DNA from: CBDCGS01 sp965216915
Lineage (GTDB): Bacteria > Pseudomonadota > Alphaproteobacteria > UBA828
NCBI GenBank assembly: GCA_965216915.1
Contig: CBDCGS010000011.1
Span: 868,001-932,000, forward strand
Reading direction: 5' to 3'
Length of the DNA stretch: 64,000 nucleotides
Shown: positions 7,576 to 16,541 of the stretch, in pieces
How positions within the stretch are numbered: the stretch's first letter is position 1
How the letters are laid out: each line of letters starts with the position of its first letter
The notes under the pieces: model-generated
Told to the model about the DNA's origin: nothing
Database searches by the model: none
The model's input: only the letters and a program-made list of their open reading frames with translations
Translations under genes and position numbers: made by a program

Positions 7576-10500
7576 ATGGAATTGTATTTCGATCGACGAC
7601 TGTGGGCCTTTACCGAGGGCATGCGGCTGAGAATCGCCGGTGCGATCGCCCTCGGCCTACTCTCTGCCGCCACCGGCATCGCACGGCTCGCGCTCCTCGG
7701 CTGGCTGCTCGCCATGGTGTTTCGCGGCGAGCCGCCGGAGGAGCTGATCGCGCCGTTCGCTGCCGTTTCGATCGTCATGCTGGTCCGTGGCCTCCTCGAA
7801 TATTGGCGCACCATGGCGGCGCATCGGACCGCGGCGCGGGTTCAGGTGCGGATTCGCGCGTGCCTCCACGACAAGATCATTGCGCTCGGGCCCGCGCATT
7901 TCGGTGAAAGGCGCTCGGGTGAGACCCTGCTCTCGCTGATCGATGGGGTCGAGCAGCTCGAGACCTATTTCGGTCAATATCTCCCGCAGCTCGTCGTGGC
8001 GACGCTCGCGCCGTTCGGCATTTTCATCTTCATCGCTTTCCTCGATCTTCCGCTGGCGGGCGTGCTCTTGGGATTCGCCCTCCTCACCCTCATCGCGCCG
8101 CTCGCTTTTCACCATTGGGACCAAACCTCGGCCAAGGCGCGCCAAGCGGCTTGGGCGAGCTATGGCGCGGAGTTTCTCGATGCCGTGCAGGGCCTGGCGA
8201 CGCTGAAGGCGTTCGGCCAGAGCGGTGCTCGCGCGCGCTTGCTCGCGGACAAAGCGCACGCACTCTTTCGCAGCACGATGTGGGTGCTCGCCAGCAATGC
8301 CGCCTCGCGCGGCATTACCGATGCGGGCATCGCGGTCGGTGCCGCCGTGGCCCTCGGGATCGGTGCGCATCGCGTCGCGAGCGGTGCGATCGGTATCGAG
8401 GTGTTGCTGATCGTCTTGATGACGGGCGTCGAACTCTTCCGGCCCATGCGCGATCTGCGCGCCCTGCTGCATCAAGGCATGCATGGCCGATCGGCGGCCG
8501 ACGCCCTCTTCGCGGTGCTCGATGCGGAGCCACTCGTGCGCGCCGCGCCGACGGTGTCGCGCCTCCCTTCGGATCCCGCGCCGGCGATCACCTTCGAGAG
8601 CGTCCGGTTTGCCTATCCCGGCGCCCGGCGCCCGGCCCATGAGCATCTTGATTTTCACATCGGCGCCGGTGAGCGGGTCGGTATCGTCGGCGCGAGCGGC
8701 GCCGGTAAATCGTCGATCGCACGGCTCCTGCTTCGGCTCTACGACCCGCAAGGCGGGCGCATCCTCCTTGGCGGTGAAGATCTGCGCGACTTTGATCTCG
8801 ACGCCTTGCGCAGCCAGTTCGGCGTCGTGAATCAGGACACCTACCTGTTTCACGGAACGGCGGGCGAGAACATCCGGTTTGGCCGGCCCGACGCAACGGA
8901 TGACGAGGTCGAGGCGGCGGCCCGCGCGGCCAATGCGCACGATTTCATCGCACGACTCCCGCAGGGCTACGAGACGGTGATCGGCGAGCGCGGGATTCGA
9001 CTTTCGGGCGGGCAGCGCCAGAGAATCGCCATCGCGCGTGCCTTGCTGCGCGATGCGCCGATTCTTCTGCTCGACGAGGCACTATCGTCGGTCGATGCGG
9101 AAAACGAGGCCGTGATCCAAACGGCGCTTACACGGCTCATGCGCGGGCGCACCGTGCTCGTCCTCGCACATCGTCTCTCGAGCGTGATCGACGCCGACCG
9201 CATCCTCGTGCTCGACGAGGGCCGGGTTGCGGAGTCAGGCACTCATGACAGGTTGATGGCAGGAGAAGGCATTTATCACGCACTGATGGCCGACCAGGCT
9301 GCCGAAAGCGCGGATGCACCGCTCGACGCGCCGGACCTGAGGACGGCGGATGATGCCCCAACGAGCGAGGACCGATCGCTCGCAGCGATCGAGCCGGCCG
9401 ACGAGATCCTGCGGACGGGCAATCTGGGTTGGTGGGCGGCCGGCCGCGCGCTCACCAGCATGGTCTGGCCGTTGCGCGGTCGGGTGACGCTCGCCTTCGT
9501 GCTGGGCGTTGCGCGGGTGATCGCGTTTATCGGTGTCGGGGCCCTCAGCGCGCTCGTCGTTGCCGGCATCAAGAACGGCACGCCGACAGGCGAGCTTCTG
9601 ATCGCGCTCTACGCGATCGCTCCGGTCGCGGGGCTTTTGCATTGGCTCGAATCATGGGTCGCGCATGACATGGCGTTCCGTTTGCTCACCGAAATGCGGA
9701 TCGCGCTTTTCGACAAGCTGGACCGCCTCGCACCCGCCTATTTGCTGCGCCGGCGCACGGGCGATCTGGTGAGCGTGGCGACGCAGGACGTGGAGAACGT
9801 CGAATATTTCTTCGCGCACACGGTCGCGCCGGCGCTCGTTTCGGTTCTGGTTCCGGCGGCCGTCATCGGGACTCTGCTTGCCTTCGGCTGGCCTTTGGCG
9901 GCGGCCCTCGCGCCCTTTGTCTTGCTCGTCGGGCTGAGCCCTTTTCTGATGCGCAAGCGCCTCGACGCCCTTGGTTCGCGTGCGCGGGAGGTGCTTGGCG
10001 TGCTCAATGCGAAGGCCGTTGACACGCTTCAGGGTCTCGCCGAAATCCTCGCCTTCCAGCAGGAGAGCCGGCAGCGCGCCAGCTTCATCGACGCGGTGCG
10101 CGAACACCACCGCGTGCGCCTGCCCTATTATCGCGATCTCACGATCCAGACCGCGCTCGTCGAGACGGTGACGGGCTTGGGCGGGCTCGCGGTGGTCGTG
10201 GTCGGCGCGTCGTTGGTCAATGCGGGCAGGCTCGACGCGGCCATTCTGCCGTTGCTGACCGTTCTCGCGATGGCGTCGTTCCTGCCGGTCTCGGAGATCG
10301 CCAACATCGGGCGGCAGCTCGCCGACACGCTCGGCGCGACGCGCCGCCTCCATGCCGTTCATGCTGCACCCGTCCTGGTCGCCGACGGACCCGGTGCGGA
10401 ACAGCGCCCGGGCGCGCCCGCGCTCGAAATGCACGACGTCGAGTTTCGCTATCCCGGGATGGCCCGCGCCGCGCTCACCGATGTTAGCCTCGCGGTGCAG

Positions 10501-11169
10501 CCCGGTGAGACGCTCGCGCTCGTTGGGCCGTCGGGGGCCGGCAAGACCACGATTGCGCATCTTTTCATGCGCTTTTGGGACCCCGCGCGCGGCACCATCG
10601 CGCTCGACGGGGCGGACCTGCGCCACTGGCACCTCGATGCGTTGCGCGGACGGATCGCACTGGTCGCGCAGGACACCTATCTATTCAACGACACGCTGCG
10701 CGCCAACATCCTGCTCGCCAGGCCCGACGCATCCGGGGCCGCGCTCGAAGAGGCGATCCGCCGCGCGGCGCTCGAGGGCTTCGTCGCGGCCCTGCCGGAG
10801 GGGCTCGAAACCCAAGTCGGCGAGCGCGGCGCACGCCTCTCGGGCGGCCAGCGCCAACGTGTCGCGGTCGCGCGCGCCTTCTTGAAGAACGCGCCGATCC
10901 TCATTCTTGACGAGGCGACCTCGCATCTCGACGCGATCAACGAAGCGATGGTGCGCCGCGCGCTCAAAGACCTGATGGCCGAGCGAACGACTGTGGTGAT
11001 CGCGCACAGGCTTTCCACCGTGCGCGACGCCGATCGCATTGTCGTGCTCGGCGACGGCCGCGTGATCGAGACCGGCACCCATGCGGAACTCATCGCGCGC
11101 GGCGGACTCTACGCGCAGCTCGCCGCGCGCCAGCTCCAGGGCGTATCCCCGGCCGCCGCCCGCGCCTAG
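7576..11169 (+). CDS. Tandem-fused ABC exporter, CydD-like half joined to CydC-like half
   Basis: A single 1197-residue chain carrying two complete exporter halves. Half 1: membrane domain to about 330, Walker A GASGAGKSS (about 372), signature LSGGQRQR (about 476), Walker B ILLLDEALSS (about 496). Half 2: membrane domain about 620-930, Walker A GPSGAGKTT (about 984), signature LSGGQRQR (about 1088), Walker B ILILDEATSHLD (about 1110). Both ATPase sites look intact. FLDAVQGLATLKAFGQS in half 1 and GLAEILAFQQE in half 2 recall CydD and CydC, which together export cysteine or glutathione to support cytochrome bd assembly. In most bacteria these are separate genes. The start at 7576 (MELYFDRRLW) follows a GGAG; earlier in-frame codons exist. 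No cydAB genes are in the window, so the substrate is inferred. Confidence 0.88.
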   Translation: MELYFDRRLWAFTEGMRLRIAGAIALGLLSAATGIARLALLGWLLAMVFRGEPPEELIAPFAAVSIVMLVRGLLEYWRTMAAHRTAARVQVRIRACLHDKIIALGPAHFGERRSGETLLSLIDGVEQLETYFGQYLPQLVVATLAPFGIFIFIAFLDLPLAGVLLGFALLTLIAPLAFHHWDQTSAKARQAAWASYGAEFLDAVQGLATLKAFGQSGARARLLADKAHALFRSTMWVLASNAASRGITDAGIAVGAAVALGIGAHRVASGAIGIEVLLIVLMTGVELFRPMRDLRALLHQGMHGRSAADALFAVLDAEPLVRAAPTVSRLPSDPAPAITFESVRFAYPGARRPAHEHLDFHIGAGERVGIVGASGAGKSSIARLLLRLYDPQGGRILLGGEDLRDFDLDALRSQFGVVNQDTYLFHGTAGENIRFGRPDATDDEVEAAARAANAHDFIARLPQGYETVIGERGIRLSGGQRQRIAIARALLRDAPILLLDEALSSVDAENEAVIQTALTRLMRGRTVLVLAHRLSSVIDADRILVLDEGRVAESGTHDRLMAGEGIYHALMADQAAESADAPLDAPDLRTADDAPTSEDRSLAAIEPADEILRTGNLGWWAAGRALTSMVWPLRGRVTLAFVLGVARVIAFIGVGALSALVVAGIKNGTPTGELLIALYAIAPVAGLLHWLESWVAHDMAFRLLTEMRIALFDKLDRLAPAYLLRRRTGDLVSVATQDVENVEYFFAHTVAPALVSVLVPAAVIGTLLAFGWPLAAALAPFVLLVGLSPFLMRKRLDALGSRAREVLGVLNAKAVDTLQGLAEILAFQQESRQRASFIDAVREHHRVRLPYYRDLTIQTALVETVTGLGGLAVVVVGASLVNAGRLDAAILPLLTVLAMASFLPVSEIANIGRQLADTLGATRRLHAVHAAPVLVADGPGAEQRPGAPALEMHDVEFRYPGMARAALTDVSLAVQPGETLALVGPSGAGKTTIAHLFMRFWDPARGTIALDGADLRHWHLDALRGRIALVAQDTYLFNDTLRANILLARPDASGAALEEAIRRAALEGFVAALPEGLETQVGERGARLSGGQRQRVAVARAFLKNAPILILDEATSHLDAINEAMVRRALKDLMAERTTVVIAHRLSTVRDADRIVVLGDGRVIETGTHAELIARGGLYAQLAARQLQGVSPAAARA

Positions 11170-11250
11170 AGCAAATCCCGAGCAGATGGAACCACCTACG
11201 AGAACGCATGTGCGTCCGTGAGCATGAGTGACTGTGAAAGGCTTAGGATT
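11168..11250 (+). repeat. Dispersed intergenic repeat, copy 1
   Basis: The stretch right after the fused ABC exporter stop reads AGAGCAAATCCCGAGCAGAT and continues with GGAACCACCT, ACGCATGTG and GTGAGCATGAGTGACTGTGA. A closely similar series of blocks, in the same order and orientation, follows the MFS transporter stop at 56407. The copies differ by point changes and by a roughly 25-base gap. It fits a degenerate short repeat family of the kind common between alphaproteobacterial genes. It holds no gene. Confidence 0.6.
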
Positions 11251-11261
11251 CCGGCTGCGGA

Positions 11262-11636
11262 TCACTCATGATCAACATAGCGATAGCTCTTCGAGACGAT
11301 CTGCCAGCGCCCGTCGATCTTCAAGAGCATCAGATAGTCGGTGAAATAGCGCGGCGGGATGGCGCACTCGACCTTCGCCAGCGCCGTCGTCTGATCGGAC
11401 ATGTCGATCGAGACGATGCGGTCGTGTCGGCTCTTGCCCTGGCTCCTCGGCGATGGCCGTCCGTCGACACGTTCGAACCAGGTCGTGCGATCCCAGTCGA
11501 TCAATTCACCCTTGTTGCCATGGAAAAGATGGCAGCACGGATGAAAGACGGCACCGAGCTTCTCGGTATCGCCCTCGTGGAGCCCGTCGAAATAGGTTTG
11601 GATGGTCTCGGAAATCGCCTGATGTTCGGCGCTCAT
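11262..11636 (-). CDS. NTF2-like (SnoaL/lumazine-binding type) protein
   Basis: A soluble 124-residue protein with the cone-shaped NTF2-like fold pattern: an N-terminal helix (ISETIQTYFDGLHEGDTEKL), then a Phe-His-Pro segment (VFHPCCHLFHG), and C-terminal strands (DYLMLLKIDGRWQIVSKSY). Members of this superfamily are small enzymes or binding proteins of very varied role; some nuclear-transport-factor-like proteins of this size are annotated as putative lumazine-binding. No specific function can be claimed. The ATG at 11636 has a strong GGGGGAG site before it. It is third in a minus-strand group after a DsbA-like protein and an EamA transporter. Confidence 0.8.
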   Translation of the reverse strand: MSAEHQAISETIQTYFDGLHEGDTEKLGAVFHPCCHLFHGNKGELIDWDRTTWFERVDGRPSPRSQGKSRHDRIVSIDMSDQTTALAKVECAIPPRYFTDYLMLLKIDGRWQIVSKSYRYVDHE

Positions 11637-11703
11637 CGTTGCTCCCCCGTGATCGTGGTGCCGCAGGGTCTCACAACGACCGTCGAAGCGAAAGCGGCCG
11701 CGG

Positions 11704-12618
11704 TTAGGGTCTGACCGTGCGGGCCGACTGGATGAGGAGCGCGACCCCGATCAGCATCAGCACGGCCGCGGCCCACACATAGGCGCTGTGGCTTTCCTGA
11801 AAAAACAAGACACCCCAGCCAAGTCCGGCGATCACCACGATATAGTTGAATTGGGAGAAGAACACCGGTCCGGCCGCGGCCACGATGATGAGGAAGCTGA
11901 CATACATGAGGCACGTGATGCCTGCGGCGCCAAGGATCGCGAGATCCGCCGTCGTCGACGGGCCGGGCACGACATAGGTCTCGCCAAGACCGATCATCAT
12001 CGGTGCAAGCATCACCGTCGCAGCGGCGACAACCCCCGCCGCCATCGAGATCACCGGCGTCTCCGGCGGAGGGATCAGCGCGGCAAGATTGTTCGTCAGC
12101 GCGAACGATGCCGGCGCGAGCAACGCCAACAGCAGCCACCACACCATACCCGGCGGGAGCGAACCCTCGGACACCACCATCAGGAGCACGCCGCCCAGCC
12201 CGCAAAGGACGCCGAGAACCCCCAAGAGGCGCAGCCGCTCGAGCCCAAACCCGAGCGCCAGAAGATAGGTGATGGGCGGCGAAAGAATGACCACCATCGA
12301 CAGAAGGCCGGTCGGGAGTTTCGGCGCCAGCCAAGTCAGCAACGCCAGCGGCGCCGAGATACCGAACAGGCCGATCAACGTGTAGGCGCGCAGATGCGGC
12401 CAGGTGAGCCGCGGCAACGTGCCACGAAATACCGCAATCGCGAGAAGGACAATGGCGGCGCCGAGCGTCTGCCAGAAGGCGAACGCAACGGGCGGCGTTC
12501 CCGCCTCGACCGCGGTCTTGTTCATCGTGAAGATCAGCGGGTAGACGATCCCAACCGAGAACAGAAGGGTTATTGAAAGTGCGCCGGGGCCGCGGCGCGG
12601 CATCGAGGAGACCGCCAT
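11704..12618 (-). CDS. DMT/EamA family transporter
   Basis: An inner-membrane protein of 304 residues with about ten hydrophobic helices arranged as two EamA repeats, the plan of drug/metabolite transporters such as RhaT or YdcZ relatives. It starts MAVSSMPRRGPGALSITLLF and the first helix follows directly. ITYLLALGFGLERL ends the first repeat; GLGWGVLFFQESHSAYVWAA near the end is the usual conserved helix of the second repeat. Substrate unknown. It begins 6 bases after the DsbA-like gene on the same strand, so the pair is cotranscribed. Confidence 0.88.
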   Translation of the reverse strand: MAVSSMPRRGPGALSITLLFSVGIVYPLIFTMNKTAVEAGTPPVAFAFWQTLGAAIVLLAIAVFRGTLPRLTWPHLRAYTLIGLFGISAPLALLTWLAPKLPTGLLSMVVILSPPITYLLALGFGLERLRLLGVLGVLCGLGGVLLMVVSEGSLPPGMVWWLLLALLAPASFALTNNLAALIPPPETPVISMAAGVVAAATVMLAPMMIGLGETYVVPGPSTTADLAILGAAGITCLMYVSFLIIVAAAGPVFFSQFNYIVVIAGLGWGVLFFQESHSAYVWAAAVLMLIGVALLIQSARTVRP

Positions 12619-12624
12619 GCTCTA

Positions 12625-13278
12625 TTAGGGCGCGGCCGCCTCCGCCGACGGTGTCTCCGGCTGATCGAGCCAATAAGCGATCACGCGCTCGACCGCGTCC
12701 CAGGGCTGATAGCCAATGGAAAGACCAACCGCGCGGGCGCCTTCGCTCCCGACCAGCGTCGGGTAGCCGGAGATTCCCGCACGGCGCGTCGTGACGAAAT
12801 CGCGCCGTGTCTCGGCCAGCGTGTCGTCGTTCGCAAACTGCTCTGCGTACACATCCCCGTCGAAGCCGAAGTCGACCGCGAGCCGTTGCAACGTGGCACC
12901 TTGGGTCACATCCTCGCATTCGGCATAGAAGGCGCGTTGGAGCCGATCGAGGAAGGCGAGGGCGCACCCGGGCTCTATCCGGCGCGCGGTCACGACCGCG
13001 CGACAGGCGGGTTCCGTGTCGTAGACGAAGCCATCGCGCTCAAAGAACGCGAAATCGAACGGTTGTCCCGTGGCCTCGTGGACATGATCCCAGTGAGAGC
13101 GGATTTCGGCCTTCATCGTCCCGTCGAGGGGCTTGTCCGCCCCAATACGAAGGCCGCCGACCATGACGCGCATCGGCGCAAGATCGGCGAATCGCTCGAC
13201 GGTGGCCCGCGCAACGGGCGCGAAGCCCCAACACCATGAGCACATCGGATCGGCGACATAGATCAGTTCTTTGGTCAC
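12625..13278 (-). CDS. DsbA-family cytoplasmic thioredoxin-fold protein with CSWC motif
   Basis: A 217-residue protein with the active-site motif C-S-W-C close to the N-terminus (VADPMCSWCWGFAP), a helical insertion, and the cis-Pro loop GISGYPTLVG. No signal peptide is present, so it belongs with the cytoplasmic DsbA-like/FrnE-like proteins (predicted dithiol isomerases) rather than with the periplasmic oxidases. The GTG at 13278 is chosen because GGAGGG lies 7 bases before it and the N-terminal strand starts there. It is first in a minus-strand group with an EamA transporter and an NTF2-like protein and divergent from the RraA-like gene. Confidence 0.87.
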   Translation of the reverse strand: MTKELIYVADPMCSWCWGFAPVARATVERFADLAPMRVMVGGLRIGADKPLDGTMKAEIRSHWDHVHEATGQPFDFAFFERDGFVYDTEPACRAVVTARRIEPGCALAFLDRLQRAFYAECEDVTQGATLQRLAVDFGFDGDVYAEQFANDDTLAETRRDFVTTRRAGISGYPTLVGSEGARAVGLSIGYQPWDAVERVIAYWLDQPETPSAEAAAP

Positions 13279-13433
13279 GATGGCTCCCTCCGCCCCCTTG
13301 GCGTATAGTCGGCGATCCCGTCGTTCGAGCGACGATACCATGCGCGGGCCGCGGCGCACCTGCCAAGCGGCCGGCAGGTCTCGCCGAAGCTCCCCCACTT
13401 GTGGAAGAATGCCGGAAACGGCGGGAGGCCGAC

Positions 13434-14093
13434 ATGGCTGCGTTCGGTGACGACGTTCTATCGGCAGTGCGCGAGGGTGGTCTCTCCACGGCGGTGCTCG
13501 GCGACATCCTCGACATGCTCGGCTATCGCCAGCAATTCCTGCCGCCCAACATCCGGCCCATCGCACCGGAGCTGAGCCTGGCGGGCCGAGCCATGCCCGT
13601 GCGGGAGGTCGATTGCGGCGAGGATGACCGTACCTTCGGCCTCATGTTCGAAGCGCTCGATTCGCTCGGACGGGACGAAGTCTATGTGGCAGCAGCGGGG
13701 TCGCCCTCCTACGCGCTTTGGGGAGAGCTCATGTCGACGCGGGCGCGCAGCCAAGGCGCGGCTGGCGCTGTGCTCGATGGCTTCGTGCGCGATACACCCG
13801 CCATCCGCGCGATGGGCTATCCGGTGTTCGCGACCGGCTCCTATGCGCAAGATCAACGCGGGCGTGGCCGTGTTGTGGAATACGGGGTTGCGGTCCGCAT
13901 CGGCGCCGTTGCGGTCGAGCCCGGTGATCTGCTCGTCGGCGACGAGGATGGTGTGCTCTGCGTTCCGTCGGCGGTCGCCGAGGAATGCGTGGCAAAGGCG
14001 CACGACAAGCTGACCGCGGAGGCGGAAATCCAGCGCGAGATTTCGGCTGGTCTCTCCGCTTCGGACGCTTTCAACAAATACGGCATCATGTGA
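13434..14093 (+). CDS. RraA-like family protein (aldolase/decarboxylase or RNase E regulator fold)
   Basis: A soluble 219-residue protein of the RraA/HMG-aldolase family. It shows the family's early STAVLGDILDMLG segment, the GELMSTRARSQGAAGAVLDG stretch containing the Gly-rich loop with the conserved Arg, and then PVFATGSYAQD and PGDLLVGDEDGVLCVP. Members include 4-hydroxy-4-methyl-2-oxoglutarate aldolases, oxaloacetate decarboxylases and RNase E inhibitors; the context (dioxygenase and SDR downstream) favours a catabolic enzyme. The ATG at 13434 follows GGGAGG. The next gene starts 5 bases after its stop. A second family member is at 28578-29285. Confidence 0.87.
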   Translation: MAAFGDDVLSAVREGGLSTAVLGDILDMLGYRQQFLPPNIRPIAPELSLAGRAMPVREVDCGEDDRTFGLMFEALDSLGRDEVYVAAAGSPSYALWGELMSTRARSQGAAGAVLDGFVRDTPAIRAMGYPVFATGSYAQDQRGRGRVVEYGVAVRIGAVAVEPGDLLVGDEDGVLCVPSAVAEECVAKAHDKLTAEAEIQREISAGLSASDAFNKYGIM

Positions 14094-14098
14094 AGGTC

Positions 14099-14917
14099 AT
14101 GACAACAGCACTGACACCGAAAGACCGAGAAAGCTACGCGCGTGACGGCGTGATCCGCCTGCGCTCCGTCGTCAGCGACGAGTGGCTCGAAACCCTGCGT
14201 CGCGGCATCGAGGCCGATCTCGCAAACCCGGGGCCCCATGTGGAGATCTACACAAAGGGCGACGACCCGGGCTTTTTCTTCAACGATTTCGACATGTGGC
14301 GCCATATCCCGGAAATGAGAGACTTCGCGTTCGAGGGGCCGTTGGCCGCAATCGCCGCCGCGCTCCTCAACTCGCGCACCATCGCGCTCTTCTACGACCA
14401 CACCTTCGTGAAAGAGCCGGGGACCGAAGGCCTCACACATTGGCACCAGGATTTGCCTTACATGGCGGTCGGCGGCGAGCAGTTCTGCTCGAGCTGGCTA
14501 CCGCTCGACCCCATCGACCAATCCACAACGCTCGAGTTCATTCGCGGCTCGCATGCGTGGAACCGATGGTTCGCGCCGTTCGATAGCATGCGAGACGGCT
14601 CCCGGCACACGAGCCAAGAGTTCGAGCGCTGTCCCGATATCGAGGCGGATCGGGCAGCCTACGACATCGCCGACTGGGACATGGCGCCGGGCGATTGTTT
14701 GTTTTTCCACGGCCTCATCGTCCACCAGGGGCGCAACAACCCGGGCAAGACGAAGCGTCGGCGCATTATCGCGCACCGCTGGCTGGGCGACGACACGCAT
14801 TTCGTGCTGCGCGATCCGCCCGCCGAGTTTCCGAAATCACCGACGCATCTCGGCGACGGCGATTCGTACAGCGAAGATCCACAATTTCCGCGGGTCTACG
14901 ACACCGGCGCCGCCTGA
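14099..14917 (+). CDS. Phytanoyl-CoA dioxygenase (PhyH) family protein
   Basis: A 272-residue non-haem Fe(II)/2-oxoglutarate-dependent oxygenase. The iron-binding facial triad is visible: His and Asp in THWHQDLPYM (about residues 118-127) and the distal His in HGLIVHQGRNNPG. KRRRIIAHRWLGDD follows, giving the Arg that binds 2-oxoglutarate. It probably hydroxylates a small organic substrate; acyl-CoA is not proven. The ATG at 14099 lies 5 bases after the RraA-like stop, with AAGGTC just before. Next comes an SDR gene, so the three may act in one catabolic route. Confidence 0.88.
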   Translation: MTTALTPKDRESYARDGVIRLRSVVSDEWLETLRRGIEADLANPGPHVEIYTKGDDPGFFFNDFDMWRHIPEMRDFAFEGPLAAIAAALLNSRTIALFYDHTFVKEPGTEGLTHWHQDLPYMAVGGEQFCSSWLPLDPIDQSTTLEFIRGSHAWNRWFAPFDSMRDGSRHTSQEFERCPDIEADRAAYDIADWDMAPGDCLFFHGLIVHQGRNNPGKTKRRRIIAHRWLGDDTHFVLRDPPAEFPKSPTHLGDGDSYSEDPQFPRVYDTGAA

Positions 14918-15004
14918 CTCGGCGCGAACCCCGACGCCGCGATTGCGACCGGGCGGACGCGGCGATAGCTTACCGCGCCCAGACCGAAGCGAAGGAGGAA
15001 CGAC

Positions 15005-15763
15005 ATGACTCTGAGCGGCAAGGTGGCGCTCGTCACGGGTGGTGGCCGGGGCTTAGGGCGCGCCTACTGCGAGGCCCTCGCCGGTGAGGGAGCGTCTGTC
15101 GTGGCGGCCGACATTCGCGACACGGCGGCAACCGTCGAGGCCATCTCATCCGCGGGCGGCGCGGCAATCGGGCTGACGCTCGACGTCGCCGACATGGCGA
15201 ACTGCCAGGCGGCAGCCGATCAAACGCTCGAGGCCTATGGGCGGATCGACGTGCTGGTCAACAACGCCGCGCTCTATGGCGACATCGGCGGCGGGCGCTT
15301 CGACCGCATCACAGACGATCAATGGGATCGCGTGATGACGGTAAACATCAAGGGCATCTGGCAGTGCTGCAAGGCCTGCGTGCCGGCGATCCGCGAGGCC
15401 GGCGGCGGCTCGATCATCAACATTTCGTCGCTCGCTGCAGTCTACGGTTTGCCCTACGCCTTGGATTACGCCACCTCGAAAGGCGCTGTGATTGGGCTGA
15501 CGCGCTCGTTGGCGCGGGAGCTAGGACGTGATCAGATCCGCGTCAATGCGGTCGCACCGAGCGCGGTCCTCACCGAGGGCACGGACGGGTTTTTCGGCGA
15601 GAAGAAGGACCAGGTGCTGCAGGCAGTCGCCGCGGGCCAGGCACTACGCACCAACCTCACGACCGACGACCTCGTCGGCACGGTCGTCTACCTCGCCTCC
15701 GATGCGAGCAAGATGGTCACGGGGCAAACGATCATGGTCGACGGTGGCTCGGTATTCCTCTGA
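15005..15763 (+). CDS. SDR family oxidoreductase
   Basis: A 252-residue classical short-chain dehydrogenase. TGGGRGLG (about residues 12-19) binds the cofactor, NNAA is near 85, the catalytic Ser lies in NISSLAAVYG, and the Tyr/Lys pair is in YATSKGA. The chain ends VDGGSVFL. The ATG at 15005 has an ideal AAGGAGGA site 7 bases upstream. It follows the PhyH-like gene after an 87-base gap and could oxidise the hydroxyl the dioxygenase introduces; this is inference from position. Confidence 0.9.
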   Translation: MTLSGKVALVTGGGRGLGRAYCEALAGEGASVVAADIRDTAATVEAISSAGGAAIGLTLDVADMANCQAAADQTLEAYGRIDVLVNNAALYGDIGGGRFDRITDDQWDRVMTVNIKGIWQCCKACVPAIREAGGGSIINISSLAAVYGLPYALDYATSKGAVIGLTRSLARELGRDQIRVNAVAPSAVLTEGTDGFFGEKKDQVLQAVAAGQALRTNLTTDDLVGTVVYLASDASKMVTGQTIMVDGGSVFL

Positions 15764-15803
15764 GCCGGCGCCGCTAGTCAACCTATTGTGATGGTTGGAG
15801 AAA

Positions 15804-15878
15804 TGGAGCGGGCGATGAGATTCGAACTCACGACTTCAACCTTGGCAAGGTTGCGCTCTACCCCTGAGCTACGCCCGC
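15804..15878 (-). tRNA. tRNA-Gly (anticodon GCC)
   Basis: On the minus strand the sequence starts GCGGGCGTAGCTCAGGGGTA and gives a D arm, an anticodon loop TTGCCAA (anticodon GCC at 15844-15846) and a T arm with GTTCGAATC. The 7-base acceptor stem closes with TCCA, so the CCA end is encoded. The length is 75 bases including CCA. It sits between the SDR gene and the ProXp-ala-like gene, both on the plus strand. Confidence 0.97.
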
Positions 15879-15947
15879 GTCCCTCGGCGAGTGGATATTA
15901 CGCCTCCGCCGCCACCATTCAATAGGCCAATCGCGTAAAGCAATCGT

Positions 15948-16457
15948 ATGCCCGCCAATCCCGACGATCTTTTCCAGCGTCTCGACGCACTCGGCATTGA
16001 GACGACAACCCACCGGCATCCGCCGGTCTACACCGTGGCCGAAGCCCAGGAGCATTGCGCGCATCTTCCGGGTGCGCACTGCAAGAACCTGTTTCTCAAG
16101 GACAAAAAGGGCGCGCTCTGGCTCGTCATCACGCGCAACGACCGCCCCGTGGACACCAAGGTGCTGCAGAAGGCGATCGGTGCGGCGCGGCTCTCTTTCG
16201 GCAAGCCGGACCTCTTGATGGAGGTGCTCGGCGTCGCGCCCGGCTCGGTCAGCCCCTTCGCTCTCCTCAACGACACCGAACGCCGGGTCACCGTGGTGGT
16301 TGATGCGGCGCTTTGGGACGCCGATATCCTCAACTACCACCCCCTCAGCAATGACGCGACGACGGCGATCGGGCCCGCTGATCTTGCCCGCTTCATGGCG
16401 GATTGCGGTCACGAGCCGGTGACTCTCGACTTCGACGGGCTCGGGACGGCCGACTGA
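15948..16457 (+). CDS. YbaK/ProXp-ala-type aminoacyl-tRNA deacylase (PrdX-like)
   Basis: A soluble 169-residue trans-editing protein of the YbaK/INS family. These hydrolyse mischarged tRNAs; the length and the motif set (HPPVYTVAEA near 24-33, CKNLFLKDKKGALWLV near 45-60 and GVAPGSVSPFAL near 95-106) best match the ProXp-ala group, which clears Ala-tRNA(Pro). The Lys in CKNLFLKD is the residue expected to be needed for deacylation. It lies just after the tRNA-Gly gene on the opposite strand, apparently alone. Confidence 0.9.
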   Translation: MPANPDDLFQRLDALGIETTTHRHPPVYTVAEAQEHCAHLPGAHCKNLFLKDKKGALWLVITRNDRPVDTKVLQKAIGAARLSFGKPDLLMEVLGVAPGSVSPFALLNDTERRVTVVVDAALWDADILNYHPLSNDATTAIGPADLARFMADCGHEPVTLDFDGLGTAD

Positions 16458-16541
16458 CGAGCCTTGCAAGCAAAGCCCCAAGCTGCCATGTAGGTGTCCA
16501 TGCTGACGCTTGGTAAGTGCCCAGTTGGGCAGGATTGAGCC

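Noticed and set aside
13303..13309. TATAGT -10-like hexamer before the RraA-like gene
   Set aside because: No -35 partner at suitable spacing; a six-base match is expected by chance.
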